From: an uncultured Collinsella sp. | GTDB lineage: Bacteria > Actinomycetota > Coriobacteriia > Coriobacteriales > Coriobacteriaceae | Length of the DNA stretch: 11,082 nt | Reading direction: 5' to 3' | Assembly: GCA_902492545.1 (NCBI GenBank) | Contig: CABULX010000073.1 | Location: 1 to 11,082 of the forward strand | Shown here: positions 1-5,873 of the stretch, in pieces | Position numbering within the stretch: the first letter of the stretch is position 1 | How the letters are laid out: the number at the start of each line of letters is the position of its first letter | Notes under the pieces: generated by a model | The model's database searches: none | The model's input: the letters and a program-made list of their open reading frames with translations, nothing else | What the model was told of the DNA's origin: nothing | Made by a program: the position numbers and the translations under genes

Positions 1-725
1 TGCTCACGGCGGTCGTCATGTACCGCACGCAGCGTCGCTGGGGCTTCGACATCACGATCGATGACCTGACGAGCGTCGTGGTCGGTGCGGTCTTTGGCCT
101 TATTATCGGCGCGCGCCTGTTTTACGTCGTCTTTTACGGCGATGGCTACTATTGGACCCACCCGCTCGAGATCTTTGCCACCAACGAGGGAGGCATGAGC
201 TTCCACGGCGGCTTGGTGGGCGGCATCTTGGGCGGCATCATCGTGTGCCGCATGTATAAGCTCGACGCCTGGACCGTCGCCGACCTTGCCGTGATCGGCG
301 CCCCGCTGGCGCTGTGCCTGGGCCGTTGTGCCAACTTTGTCAACGGAGAGCTGTGGGGCAAGCCGACCGATCTGCCCTGGGGTGTGGTTTTTGGCGGGAC
401 TGCGGGCGATATGCCGCGTCACCCCTCCCAGCTCTACGAGGCATTTCTTGAGGGCATCGTGCTCTTTTGCATTCTGCAGGTGCTCAGCCGCAAAAAGCCG
501 CTACTGCCCCAAGGCACGTTTATGGGCGTGTTTGTGATGGGTTACGGCATCGTCCGCTTCCTTATTGAGTTTGTGCGCGTGCCCGATGCACAGCTGGGCT
601 ATCTGCTGGGTGGCGTTATCACCATGGGTCAGCTGCTGAGCCTGCCGCTCGTAATCGCGGGCCTGGCGCTCATCATCTTTGCTCGTCGCCGCAACCAAAC
701 CCAGCGCATCTACCTCGACGCTTAA
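1..725 (+). CDS. lgt: Prolipoprotein diacylglyceryl transferase Lgt (5' end missing)
   Basis: Lgt is an integral membrane enzyme. It moves diacylglyceryl from phosphatidylglycerol to the lipobox cysteine of prolipoproteins, the first step of lipoprotein maturation. The frame is open from base 3, so the true start lies upstream; the first ATG in the window (base 18) falls inside the protein. Numbering from that Met, the visible hallmarks are GARLFYV (31-37), the GGMSFHGGLVGG block with its conserved His (58-69), the Lgt signature GRCANFVNGELWG (102-114) with the essential Arg and Asn, HPSQLYEAFLEG (135-146), and YGIVRFLIEFVRVPD (176-190). Several hydrophobic helices alternate with these blocks, and the protein ends in a short basic tail (FARRRNQ). 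About 30-45 N-terminal residues are probably missing. A repeat hairpin begins three bases after the TAA stop. Family identity is secure from the signature. Confidence 0.96.
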   Translation, partial: LTAVVMYRTQRRWGFDITIDDLTSVVVGAVFGLIIGARLFYVVFYGDGYYWTHPLEIFATNEGGMSFHGGLVGGILGGIIVCRMYKLDAWTVADLAVIGAPLALCLGRCANFVNGELWGKPTDLPWGVVFGGTAGDMPRHPSQLYEAFLEGIVLFCILQVLSRKKPLLPQGTFMGVFVMGYGIVRFLIEFVRVPDAQLGYLLGGVITMGQLLSLPLVIAGLALIIFARRRNQTQRIYLDA

Positions 726-727
726 CT

Positions 728-756
728 ACCACAAAGGGGACAGGCACCTTTGTGGT
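728..756. repeat. Intergenic hairpin, GGGACAGG-loop repeat family, copy 1
   Basis: Perfect 10-bp inverted repeat ACCACAAAGG (728-737) / CCTTTGTGGT (747-756) around the 9-nt loop GGACAGGCA. It begins three bases after the lgt stop. There is no following T-run, so it is not a classic terminator. The GGGGACAGG core is shared with the loops at 815-827 and 5674-5686, although the stem differs. This pattern suggests a dispersed REP-like element rather than a gene-specific structure. Confidence 0.7.
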
Positions 757-790
757 GATTCGCTGGGCAACGATGACAGAACCGTAACGT

Positions 791-840
791 TTCCCCAGAT
801 AAAACCTGCCAAAATAAACCTGTCCCTTTTTGGCAGGTTT
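791..840 (-). repeat. Intergenic hairpin, GGGACAGG-loop repeat family, copy 2
   Basis: A perfect 13-bp stem, AAACCTGCCAAAA (802-814) with TTTTGGCAGGTTT (828-840), encloses a 13-nt loop (815-827). Read on the minus strand, the loop is AGGGACAGGTTTA. Over 791-840 it matches the reverse complement of 5661-5710 at 45 of 50 positions by hand alignment, so the two are inverted copies of one element. It ends four bases before the likely Shine-Dalgarno of the next gene and could influence that gene's expression. Confidence 0.75.
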
Positions 841-860
841 CTAGAAAGGCTCTTTGGACT

Positions 861-3044
861 GTGAAGGATTCCGATCTCTCCACAACGGCTGCGCGCGACG
901 CTGCCCGCATCGTCTGGTTTAAGCGCTACCCCGCCAAGCAGACGCTCATCGCATTTTTGCTCGCGCTGTTGGCGACCACGGCGTTTTCCATCGACCCCGC
1001 CCCGGTGTCGAGCAACGCAGTCTTGGCGATTGACCCCAAAGCCTCGGGCATGCTGTACGTGTGCTACGAGGTGCTCCTCTCGTTTGCCGGCCATACCGAC
1101 GCGGTCATGTTGCTTGCACTTGCCTGCCTGCTCACCTTGCCGTTTCGCTACGTGTTCTTTGGTCGTGGCGACACCTGGCGTCCATCGATCATTCTGCCGT
1201 CGCTGTTCTTCGCCATCTGCATGGTGTTCGGCCGCAGCTACGATCTCACCGACTCGGCCGAGATTGTCCTTGGCGACAAAGCCCGCATCATCTGCGCCTG
1301 GATTGGCAGCGCGGGCTGGATGCTCTTGGCGGTCGTTGCCTTCTACCTTGCCTTTGAGTGTCTAGATTGGCTGAGCTCTCGGCGCATTCCGTTTTCCGAA
1401 GCGCACTTTGGCCGCGTATGGCGTGTGACTCACGCCGCGCTCTCGGTCCATCCCTTTGCCGGGCCCTTCCTGGTGCTTATGATCGCCTGGACGCCCACGC
1501 TCATCGCTTCGCTGCCCGGTCTTTTTATGGGAGATACGGGTGCGCAGATTCGCCAGTGGTTCAACTACCCCAACGGCACGAGTGACTACCTGCGTCTGCT
1601 CAATCCCAATGTGTTGCTCAACGGACATCACCCCGTGGTGCACACGGCTATCATCGGTTCGTGCGTCCAGCTGGGGCTTTCGCTGTTCAACAGCGCTAAC
1701 GCGGGCCTCATCATCTATACCTGCGCTCAATTTGTCATCACGGCCGCCTGCATGGCCTATTCCATTTCGTCGCTGCGCAAACTGGGCGTGAGCCTGCCGG
1801 TTCGCGGTGCGATCCTGCTGTTCTTTGCGTTTATGCCGATGTTCTCTAACTACGCGGCGTTGCTCACCAAAGACGTGCTCTTTGCCGACGCGTTCTTGGT
1901 GCTGCTGGTACAGACCGTCAAGCTCGTGGCATGTGGCTTGCCCCGTCGTGATGCCAATGTCGAGCGAGCGGGCGAGAAAGCCCCCGTGCTCTTTGCGCGC
2001 CACGACTGGCTGCTGCTCGCTCTGGGCGCCATGGGTTCCACGTTTCTGCGCAACGGCGGCCTGGTGTTTCCCCTGGCGGCATGCGTAATCGCGGCGGCGT
2101 TTTGCGTATGGGACGTACATGTGGCTCGTCGTGCAGCCAAGCAGACTGGTGCTGCGCCTTCGGGCGCCATCCCGCGTTTCCGCTGGGTTGGCGTTCTCGC
2201 GGTGCTCGCGCTCTGCCTTGCCTCCAACATGTACTTCACCAAGGTCTTTATGCCGGCGCACGATATCACGCCTGGTTCCAAGCGCGAAATCCTCTCGATT
2301 CCGTTCCAGCAGACGGCTCGTTTCGTCCAAAAGCACGACGGCCTCAACTCGGGCGTCAACCCCACGGTTAAGGAGGACGGCACCATCGTGGAGGCGCCCT
2401 GCGACGGTTTGGTAACCGATGAGGAGCGCGCTGCGATCGATCGGGTGCTCAAGTACGAGAACCTGGGCCGCCGCTACAACCCCGACAAGTCCGACGCCGT
2501 CAAGAACTGCTTTAACGAGTACGCCTCGCAGGAGGACATCGATGCCTATTTTGAGGTATGGGCTCAGATGTTTAAGAAGGATCCCGAGTGCTATATTTCG
2601 GCGCTTATCAATAACTACTATGGTTATTTTTATCCGAGCGCGCGCGATGCCTGGGTCTACAGCACGGCGCGTAGTGCCGAGATCATGGCGCGTCCCGACA
2701 ACCTCAAATACTTCGACTTCCATCCGGTTGACAGCAACGTGGTGCGCTGGTGCGACCACCTGATCAATCTGTACCGTGTGGCGGTGCAGCGCATCCCGTT
2801 TATTTCGCTCACCATGAGCTCGGCCACCTATGTGTGGATCATGATTGCCGTGGTGGTCTACCTGCTGCGTCGTCATTCATGGCGTGCGCTGGCGATCTGG
2901 GTGCCGCTGTTGGGCGTACTCGCCGTGTGCCTGATTGGCCCGTGCAACGGCTCGACCTACATGCGCTACCTGTATCCGGTCATCGCCTGCATGCCCTTCG
3001 CCGTCGGCGCCACCGTCACCCGCAGCGACTTCCTCTGGTCCTAA
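861..3044 (+). CDS. Large polytopic membrane protein, DUF6020-like
   Basis: 727 residues, GTG start, with GAAAGG at 844-849 about 11 nt upstream as ribosome binding site. Hydrophobic helices are seen near residues 28-43, 82-98, 110-124, 145-166, 201-220, 262-275, 281-300, 316-330, 338-357, 383-416, 443-456, 652-669, 677-693 and 703-717. A long hydrophilic segment (about 460-645) lies between the last two groups and probably faces outside. Conserved-looking blocks are MGDTGAQIRQWFN (223-235), NGHHPVVHT (254-262), LLTKDVLFAD (334-343), FLRNGGLVFP (395-404) and LSIPFQQTARFVQKH (478-492). I associate this set with DUF6020 proteins, which resemble GT-C-type membrane glycosyltransferases such as mannosyltransferases. 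The acidic Asp near 225 in an early extracytoplasmic loop fits that fold, but no substrate can be named. The family call comes from motif memory. Hairpins at 802-840 and 3046-3078 flank the gene. Confidence 0.7.
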   Translation: MKDSDLSTTAARDAARIVWFKRYPAKQTLIAFLLALLATTAFSIDPAPVSSNAVLAIDPKASGMLYVCYEVLLSFAGHTDAVMLLALACLLTLPFRYVFFGRGDTWRPSIILPSLFFAICMVFGRSYDLTDSAEIVLGDKARIICAWIGSAGWMLLAVVAFYLAFECLDWLSSRRIPFSEAHFGRVWRVTHAALSVHPFAGPFLVLMIAWTPTLIASLPGLFMGDTGAQIRQWFNYPNGTSDYLRLLNPNVLLNGHHPVVHTAIIGSCVQLGLSLFNSANAGLIIYTCAQFVITAACMAYSISSLRKLGVSLPVRGAILLFFAFMPMFSNYAALLTKDVLFADAFLVLLVQTVKLVACGLPRRDANVERAGEKAPVLFARHDWLLLALGAMGSTFLRNGGLVFPLAACVIAAAFCVWDVHVARRAAKQTGAAPSGAIPRFRWVGVLAVLALCLASNMYFTKVFMPAHDITPGSKREILSIPFQQTARFVQKHDGLNSGVNPTVKEDGTIVEAPCDGLVTDEERAAIDRVLKYENLGRRYNPDKSDAVKNCFNEYASQEDIDAYFEVWAQMFKKDPECYISALINNYYGYFYPSARDAWVYSTARSAEIMARPDNLKYFDFHPVDSNVVRWCDHLINLYRVAVQRIPFISLTMSSATYVWIMIAVVVYLLRRHSWRALAIWVPLLGVLAVCLIGPCNGSTYMRYLYPVIACMPFAVGATVTRSDFLWS

Positions 3045-3045
3045 C

Positions 3046-3078
3046 TTGGTGCATTGAGGTCAGGTTTCTTTGCACCAA
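3046..3078. repeat. Intergenic hairpin, degenerate copy of GGGACAGG-loop family
   Basis: Perfect 8-bp inverted repeat TTGGTGCA (3046-3053) / TGCACCAA (3071-3078) with a 17-nt loop, starting two bases after the stop of the membrane protein. The loop contains GAGGTCAGGTTT, close to AGGGACAGGTTT in the copies at 802-840 and 5662-5698. No T-run follows. The hairpin itself is certain. Membership in the repeat family is inferred from loop similarity and the same position after a stop codon. Confidence 0.5.
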
Positions 3079-3159
3079 AGGGGCCATCATCACGACGCCT
3101 TCATTTTGGGGTTTATCTCGCAGGCCAGTAGGTATATCATAACGACGTTTGTTTATATT

Positions 3160-3180
3160 GCCCGAGCATCTGCGCTGGGC
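3160..3180 (+). other. Small hairpin in the yebC leader
   Basis: GCCC (3160-3163), a bulged G and AGC (3165-3167) pair with GCT GGGC (3174-3180) around a 6-nt loop, giving seven base pairs. Three T residues follow, and the yebC Shine-Dalgarno lies about 17 nt downstream. It may be a leader structure or weak terminator. A TATATT hexamer at 3154-3159 could be a -10 box, but I found no convincing -35 partner. Confidence 0.3.
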
Positions 3181-3208
3181 TTTAGGTCGAAACCGATAGG
3201 AGACACGT

Positions 3209-4015
3209 ATGTCCGGACACTCTAAGTGGGCCACAACCAAGCATCGTAAGGGCGCGCAGGACGCCAAGCGTTCCGCCCTCTTCTCCAAGCTCAGCCGCAA
3301 CATCACCGTTGCTGCCCGTCTCGGCGGTGACCCGCTGCCCGAGAACAACGCCAGCCTCGCCGCTGCCGTTGCCAAGGCCAAGGCTCAGTCCATGCCTAAG
3401 GACAAGATCAAGTCCGCTATCGACAAGGCTTTTGGTTCGGGTGCCGATGCCGCCGTCTACGAGAACATCGTGTACGAGGGCTACGGTCCCGCCGGTGTCG
3501 CCGTCTACGTCGACTGCCTGACCGACAACCGCAACCGTACCGCCGCTGATGTCCGTTCCGCCTTCTCCCACGCTGGTGGCAACCTGGGCACCTCCGGCTC
3601 CGTCGCCTTCCAGTTTGAGCGCAAGGGCCAGATTGTCGTCGCCAAGGAGATCCTGGACGAGAACGCCAAGAAGGAGACCATGATCGCCAACGGTGCCGCC
3701 GGTGACGAGGATGAGTTTATGATGGCGATCGCCGAGGCCGGTGGCGAGGACTACGAGGACGCCGGCGAGGAGTGGATCGTCTGGACTACTGCCAACGAGG
3801 TCATGGCTGTCTCCAAGGCGCTCGAGGAGCAGGGCGTCCAGGTCAAGGGCTCCGAGACCACCATGGTCCCGACCACCCCGACCGAGGTCTCCGGCGCCGA
3901 CGCCAAGAAGGTTCAGCGCCTCATCGACCGTCTTGAGGAGCTCGACGACGTCCAGGATGTTTACAGCACCATGGACATGACCGACGAGGTCATTGCTGCC
4001 CTCGAGGAGGAGTAG
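3209..4015 (+). CDS. yebC: YebC/TACO1 family translation/transcription regulator
   Basis: 268-residue cytoplasmic protein with an ATG start and TAGGAGA (3197-3203) five bases upstream. The family signature is complete: MSGHSKWATTKHRK at the N-terminus, LFSKLSRNITVAAR (25-37), the Lys-rich helix around AKAQSMPKDKIKSAI (57-71), VYEGYGPAGVAVYVD (88-102), CLTDNRNRTAADVR (103-116) and the C-terminal KKVQRLIDRLEELDDVQDVY (233-252). Members were long annotated as transcriptional regulators. Recent work on bacterial homologues and mitochondrial TACO1 points to a ribosome-linked role that relieves stalling at proline-rich stretches. Usual length is about 240-250 residues; the excess maps to an insert around 147-165 between the beta-strand QIVVAKE and the acidic DEDEFMMAI segment. 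The gene has its own terminator at 4085-4126 and appears to be transcribed alone. Confidence 0.95.
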   Translation: MSGHSKWATTKHRKGAQDAKRSALFSKLSRNITVAARLGGDPLPENNASLAAAVAKAKAQSMPKDKIKSAIDKAFGSGADAAVYENIVYEGYGPAGVAVYVDCLTDNRNRTAADVRSAFSHAGGNLGTSGSVAFQFERKGQIVVAKEILDENAKKETMIANGAAGDEDEFMMAIAEAGGEDYEDAGEEWIVWTTANEVMAVSKALEEQGVQVKGSETTMVPTTPTEVSGADAKKVQRLIDRLEELDDVQDVYSTMDMTDEVIAALEEE

Positions 4016-4084
4016 CGTCCGCACGGGTTAAGCCGTGCATATCTGGGCATAATGAAGCGAGCATGCAAGCCTCGTGGAATAGAT

Positions 4085-4126
4085 GAGCCGGATCCGCGTG
4101 CGTAGAGCACCGGACCCGGCTCTTTT
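4085..4126 (+). terminator. Rho-independent terminator after yebC
   Basis: A 12-nt stem GAGCCGGATCCG (4085-4096) pairs with CGGACCCGGCTC (4111-4122), with one A-C mismatch and a 14-nt loop, followed by TTTT. It is GC-rich and lies 70 nt past the yebC stop. A smaller 6-bp hairpin (4021-4038) precedes it without a T-run. Confidence 0.85.
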
Positions 4127-4131
4127 ATAAT
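4126..4131 (+). promoter_or_regulatory. Candidate -10 box for the amaP operon
   Basis: A perfect TATAAT hexamer, starting on the last T of the yebC terminator tract and 50 bp before the amaP start. The bases 16-18 nt upstream lie in the terminator loop and do not resemble TTGACA, so this would be a -10-dependent or activator-assisted promoter. It is the only consensus -10 in the spacer. Confidence 0.35.
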
Positions 4132-4181
4132 GATGCGAACCGTTTTGCATTTCGAGAGCCGAGATTTGAAGGGAGCGCCGC

Positions 4182-4727
4182 GTGCGCGTACTCAAACGAG
4201 CCCTAGCGATCGTGTATCTTGCCGCCACCATCGTGGCGCTGGGTACGCTTGTCTGCCAGTTTTGGGGGCCGTATACGTATCGCTTTATGCTGCTGATGCG
4301 CGACCCCATGCCGCGCATTGTTGTGACGGCATGCGGCGGAGTTGTGGCGATTGGCGTGCTGGTAAGCTTCTTCCGCCTGATGTTTGCTCGTCGCGAGCCG
4401 TCCTGTGTGCATCCGGCGGGGGAGCGCAATATCGAGGTCACCCTTGCGGCGCTTTCTTCGTGTGCTCGCACTGCGGCAGAGCGCGACGACCGCGTGATGA
4501 TCGAGCATGTCGAGGCCCGCGTCCAAGGTTCCGACGATTCGCACGTCCGTTTTAAGGTCGAGGCTATCGCGCTTGACGATAAGGACGTGGCATCTCTGGC
4601 TACCGCGATGCAGCAGCGCATCGAGGAAGCTTGCGACACCATGCTCGGCACGCCGGGTACGACCACGCGCGTCCGTTTTTTGCCGTCCAAGACTACCGTC
4701 CAGACCGTGGAGGTTTCCGGTGAGTGA
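4182..4727 (+). CDS. amaP: Alkaline shock response membrane anchor protein AmaP
   Basis: 181 residues from a GTG start, with GAAGGGAG (4168-4175) six bases upstream. Two N-terminal membrane helices (about 5-26 and 45-68) form a hairpin. A basic stretch (FARRE) and a soluble cytoplasmic domain (about 83-180) follow, with the pattern NIEVTLAALSSCARTAAE and a FKVEAIA strand, resembling the small Asp23/AmaP-type fold. In Gram-positive bacteria AmaP tethers Asp23 to the membrane, and the complex is tied to envelope and alkaline stress. The call rests on architecture plus position: the next two genes are a DUF2273 protein and Asp23, the conserved order of this cluster. Its TGA stop overlaps the next start by 8 nt (GTGAGTGA), implying translational coupling. 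Sequence similarity alone would give a weaker call. Confidence 0.8.
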   Translation: MRVLKRALAIVYLAATIVALGTLVCQFWGPYTYRFMLLMRDPMPRIVVTACGGVVAIGVLVSFFRLMFARREPSCVHPAGERNIEVTLAALSSCARTAAERDDRVMIEHVEARVQGSDDSHVRFKVEAIALDDKDVASLATAMQQRIEEACDTMLGTPGTTTRVRFLPSKTTVQTVEVSGE

Positions 4728-5097
4728 TACCAATCAAGATAAGACCGCTCGTACGCCGCGCCTGACGATTGACCAGAGCGCCACGCCGGCGAGCGAACCT
4801 GTTGATTCCAAAGCAGAGGCAACTGAGTTACAAGACGCGGCGGCCGCGGATTTTGACGAGGCTATGGGTCTCATCAAGGGTACGGGCGCTGCCATCTGGA
4901 GCTATGCTGTGCGTCATCCCAACACCGCGCTCGGTGCCGTCGCTGGCTTTATCCTTGCCGTGTTGGTGCTCACGCTCGGCCTGTGGGACACGCTCGTCAT
5001 TGCATTCTTCGTGCTGATCGGCGCCGTGATCGGCCAAATTCGCGACGGCGAAAACGGGATCGTCAACTTCTTCGGCCGTCTGTTTAGCGGCCGCTAA
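4720..5097 (+). CDS. DUF2273 family membrane protein
   Basis: 125 residues. I chose the GTG at 4720 because GGAGGT (4709-4714) sits five bases upstream, inside the 3' end of amaP; the open frame extends further upstream but only as a shadow of amaP. The N-terminal half (1-58) is polar and acidic (ATELQDAAAADFDEAMG). Two membrane helices follow (about 67-87 and 90-107), then a conserved short tail GQIRDGENGIVNFFGRLFSG. The core, with HPNTALGAVAGFILAVL and the GxxIG...D pattern, matches DUF2273. Family members are usually only 60-80 residues, so the polar N-terminal half is an extension. These proteins sit beside Asp23 and AmaP and are thought to belong to the same membrane-bound stress assembly; their precise role is not established. 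Confidence 0.82.
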   Translation: MSDTNQDKTARTPRLTIDQSATPASEPVDSKAEATELQDAAAADFDEAMGLIKGTGAAIWSYAVRHPNTALGAVAGFILAVLVLTLGLWDTLVIAFFVLIGAVIGQIRDGENGIVNFFGRLFSGR

Positions 5098-5141
5098 TAT
5101 GTATTCGACTGTCGCATCCGCGGCAGGCATAAGGAGGAACC

Positions 5142-5663
5142 ATGGCTTTTAATACGAAGGTCGATGTGGCCGATACCGAGCTCGAGGAGAACGAGGCGGC
5201 CGTCGCCGAAGCCGAGGATGTGACGCTCGAGGATGAGGCGCTCGTCGAGGCCGAGTCCGCCGATGACGCGGACGAGGATGATGAGGAAACAGACGAGTCC
5301 GAGGACTCGCTGACCTATTCCAACGGTGTGATCGAGAAGATCGTTGCCATGGCCACCCGCGAGGTTCCGCACGTTCTGGGCATGAAGGGTAACCTCATGC
5401 ACTTTGTGCAGGAGCAGTTTGGTGCCGAGAATCTGACCAAGGGCGTGACGGTCGAGGTCACCGATGACAATCGCGTGGTCGTCAACATCTCCGTCATTAT
5501 CGAGTACGGCGCCTATGCGCCCGCGATCTTCGACGATGTCAAGGCACGTGTCACCGAGCGCCTTGCCGCGATGACCGGCCTTGAGGTGGCGGGCGTCAAC
5601 CTGCGCATCGAGGACGTCATCACCCCCGAGGAGTACGAGCACCGCACCAGCCAGCACGAATAA
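5142..5663 (+). CDS. asp23: Asp23/Gls24 family envelope stress protein
   Basis: 173 residues, ATG start with a near-perfect AAGGAGG (5131-5137). Residues 57-163 carry the Asp23 fold: LTYSNGVIEKIVAMATREVPHVLG, then GVTVEV, a VVVNISVIIEYGAYAPAIFDDVKARV block, and MTGLEVAGVNLRIEDVI. Asp23 is an abundant cytoplasmic protein that assembles at the membrane through AmaP, and its loss induces a cell-wall stress response in staphylococci. The N-terminal segment (8-55) is unusual: 26 of 48 residues are Asp or Glu and none are basic. It is the third gene of the amaP-DUF2273-asp23 operon, 44 bp after DUF2273. A repeat hairpin starts within its stop codon and a terminator follows at 5717-5760. Confidence 0.92.
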   Translation: MAFNTKVDVADTELEENEAAVAEAEDVTLEDEALVEAESADDADEDDEETDESEDSLTYSNGVIEKIVAMATREVPHVLGMKGNLMHFVQEQFGAENLTKGVTVEVTDDNRVVVNISVIIEYGAYAPAIFDDVKARVTERLAAMTGLEVAGVNLRIEDVITPEEYEHRTSQHE

Positions 5664-5710
5664 CCTTCCAAAAAGGGACAGGTTTGTTTTGGCAGGTTTT
5701 ATCTGCGAAA
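5661..5710 (+). repeat. Intergenic hairpin, GGGACAGG-loop repeat family, copy 3
   Basis: Stem AACCTTCCAAAA (5662-5673) pairs with TTTTGGCAGGTT (5687-5698) with one mismatch, around the 13-nt loop AGGGACAGGTTTG. It is an inverted copy of 791-840 (45/50 identical). The left arm includes the last two bases of the asp23 TAA stop. Similarity to the other copy continues past the hairpin on one side only (5699-5710), which fits a defined element larger than the stem-loop. Confidence 0.75.
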
Positions 5711-5716
5711 ACATTA

Positions 5717-5760
5717 AACGGCCGACCGCGCAAGCAAAAGCGTGGCCGGCCGTTATTTGT
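5717..5760 (+). terminator. Rho-independent terminator of the amaP-DUF2273-asp23 operon
   Basis: A 14-nt stem AACGGCCGACCGCG (5717-5730) pairs with CGTGGCCGGCCGTT (5741-5754), with one A-C mismatch and one G-T pair, around a 10-nt loop. The T-rich ATTTGT follows. It is GC-rich and lies 53 nt after the asp23 stop. Confidence 0.85.
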
Positions 5761-5792
5761 ATGCCCCCCCCGATGTAGGCATACCGCTCGTC

Positions 5793-5869
5793 TAACTAGG
5801 GGTTGCAATCGTCGCGTTCCGCGTTACCCTAATGGGCGCATTGTTTCCAAATTGTTAACGAGGGGTTGC
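5793..5869 (+). repeat. Pair of 14-bp direct repeats flanking the YitT-gene promoter region
   Basis: TAACTAGGGGTTGC (5793-5806) and TAACGAGGGGTTGC (5856-5869) differ at one base. Their starts are 63 bp apart, about six helical turns. The first overlaps the candidate -35 box and the second covers the Shine-Dalgarno of the downstream gene. This could be a repressor operator pair or a small duplication. Confidence 0.55.
5803..5830 (+). promoter_or_regulatory. Candidate promoter for the YitT-family gene
   Basis: TTGCAA (5803-5808), a 16-bp spacer and TACCCT (5825-5830) give a moderate sigma70-type match. It lies between the operon terminator and the start at 5874. The -35 falls inside the first copy of a 14-bp direct repeat. 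An upstream 6-bp inverted repeat, TATGCC (5760-5765) / GGCATA (5778-5783), spans a run of eight C. Confidence 0.4.
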
Positions 5870-5873
5870 CGTA

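Noticed and set aside
1362..2876. 504-residue open frame antisense to the DUF6020-like gene
   Set aside because: It mirrors a GC-rich membrane-protein gene, has no recognisable domain, a His/Arg/Gln-rich composition typical of antisense translation, and no supporting ribosome binding site.
3182..4024. 280-residue minus-strand frame opposite yebC
   Set aside because: The Gly/Asp/Val/Leu-rich translation is a mirror of yebC codon use and has no family motif.
4021..4038. 6-bp hairpin GCACGG/CCGTGC as the yebC terminator
   Set aside because: Short and without a T-run; the hairpin at 4085-4126 is far stronger.
4507..4719. Upstream extension of the DUF2273 frame
   Set aside because: It lies wholly within amaP in another frame; the GTG at 4720 with GGAGGT five bases upstream is the better start.
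728..5698. Repeat hairpins as a CRISPR array
   Set aside because: Copies are kilobases apart, in both orientations, with no regular spacers and no cas genes.
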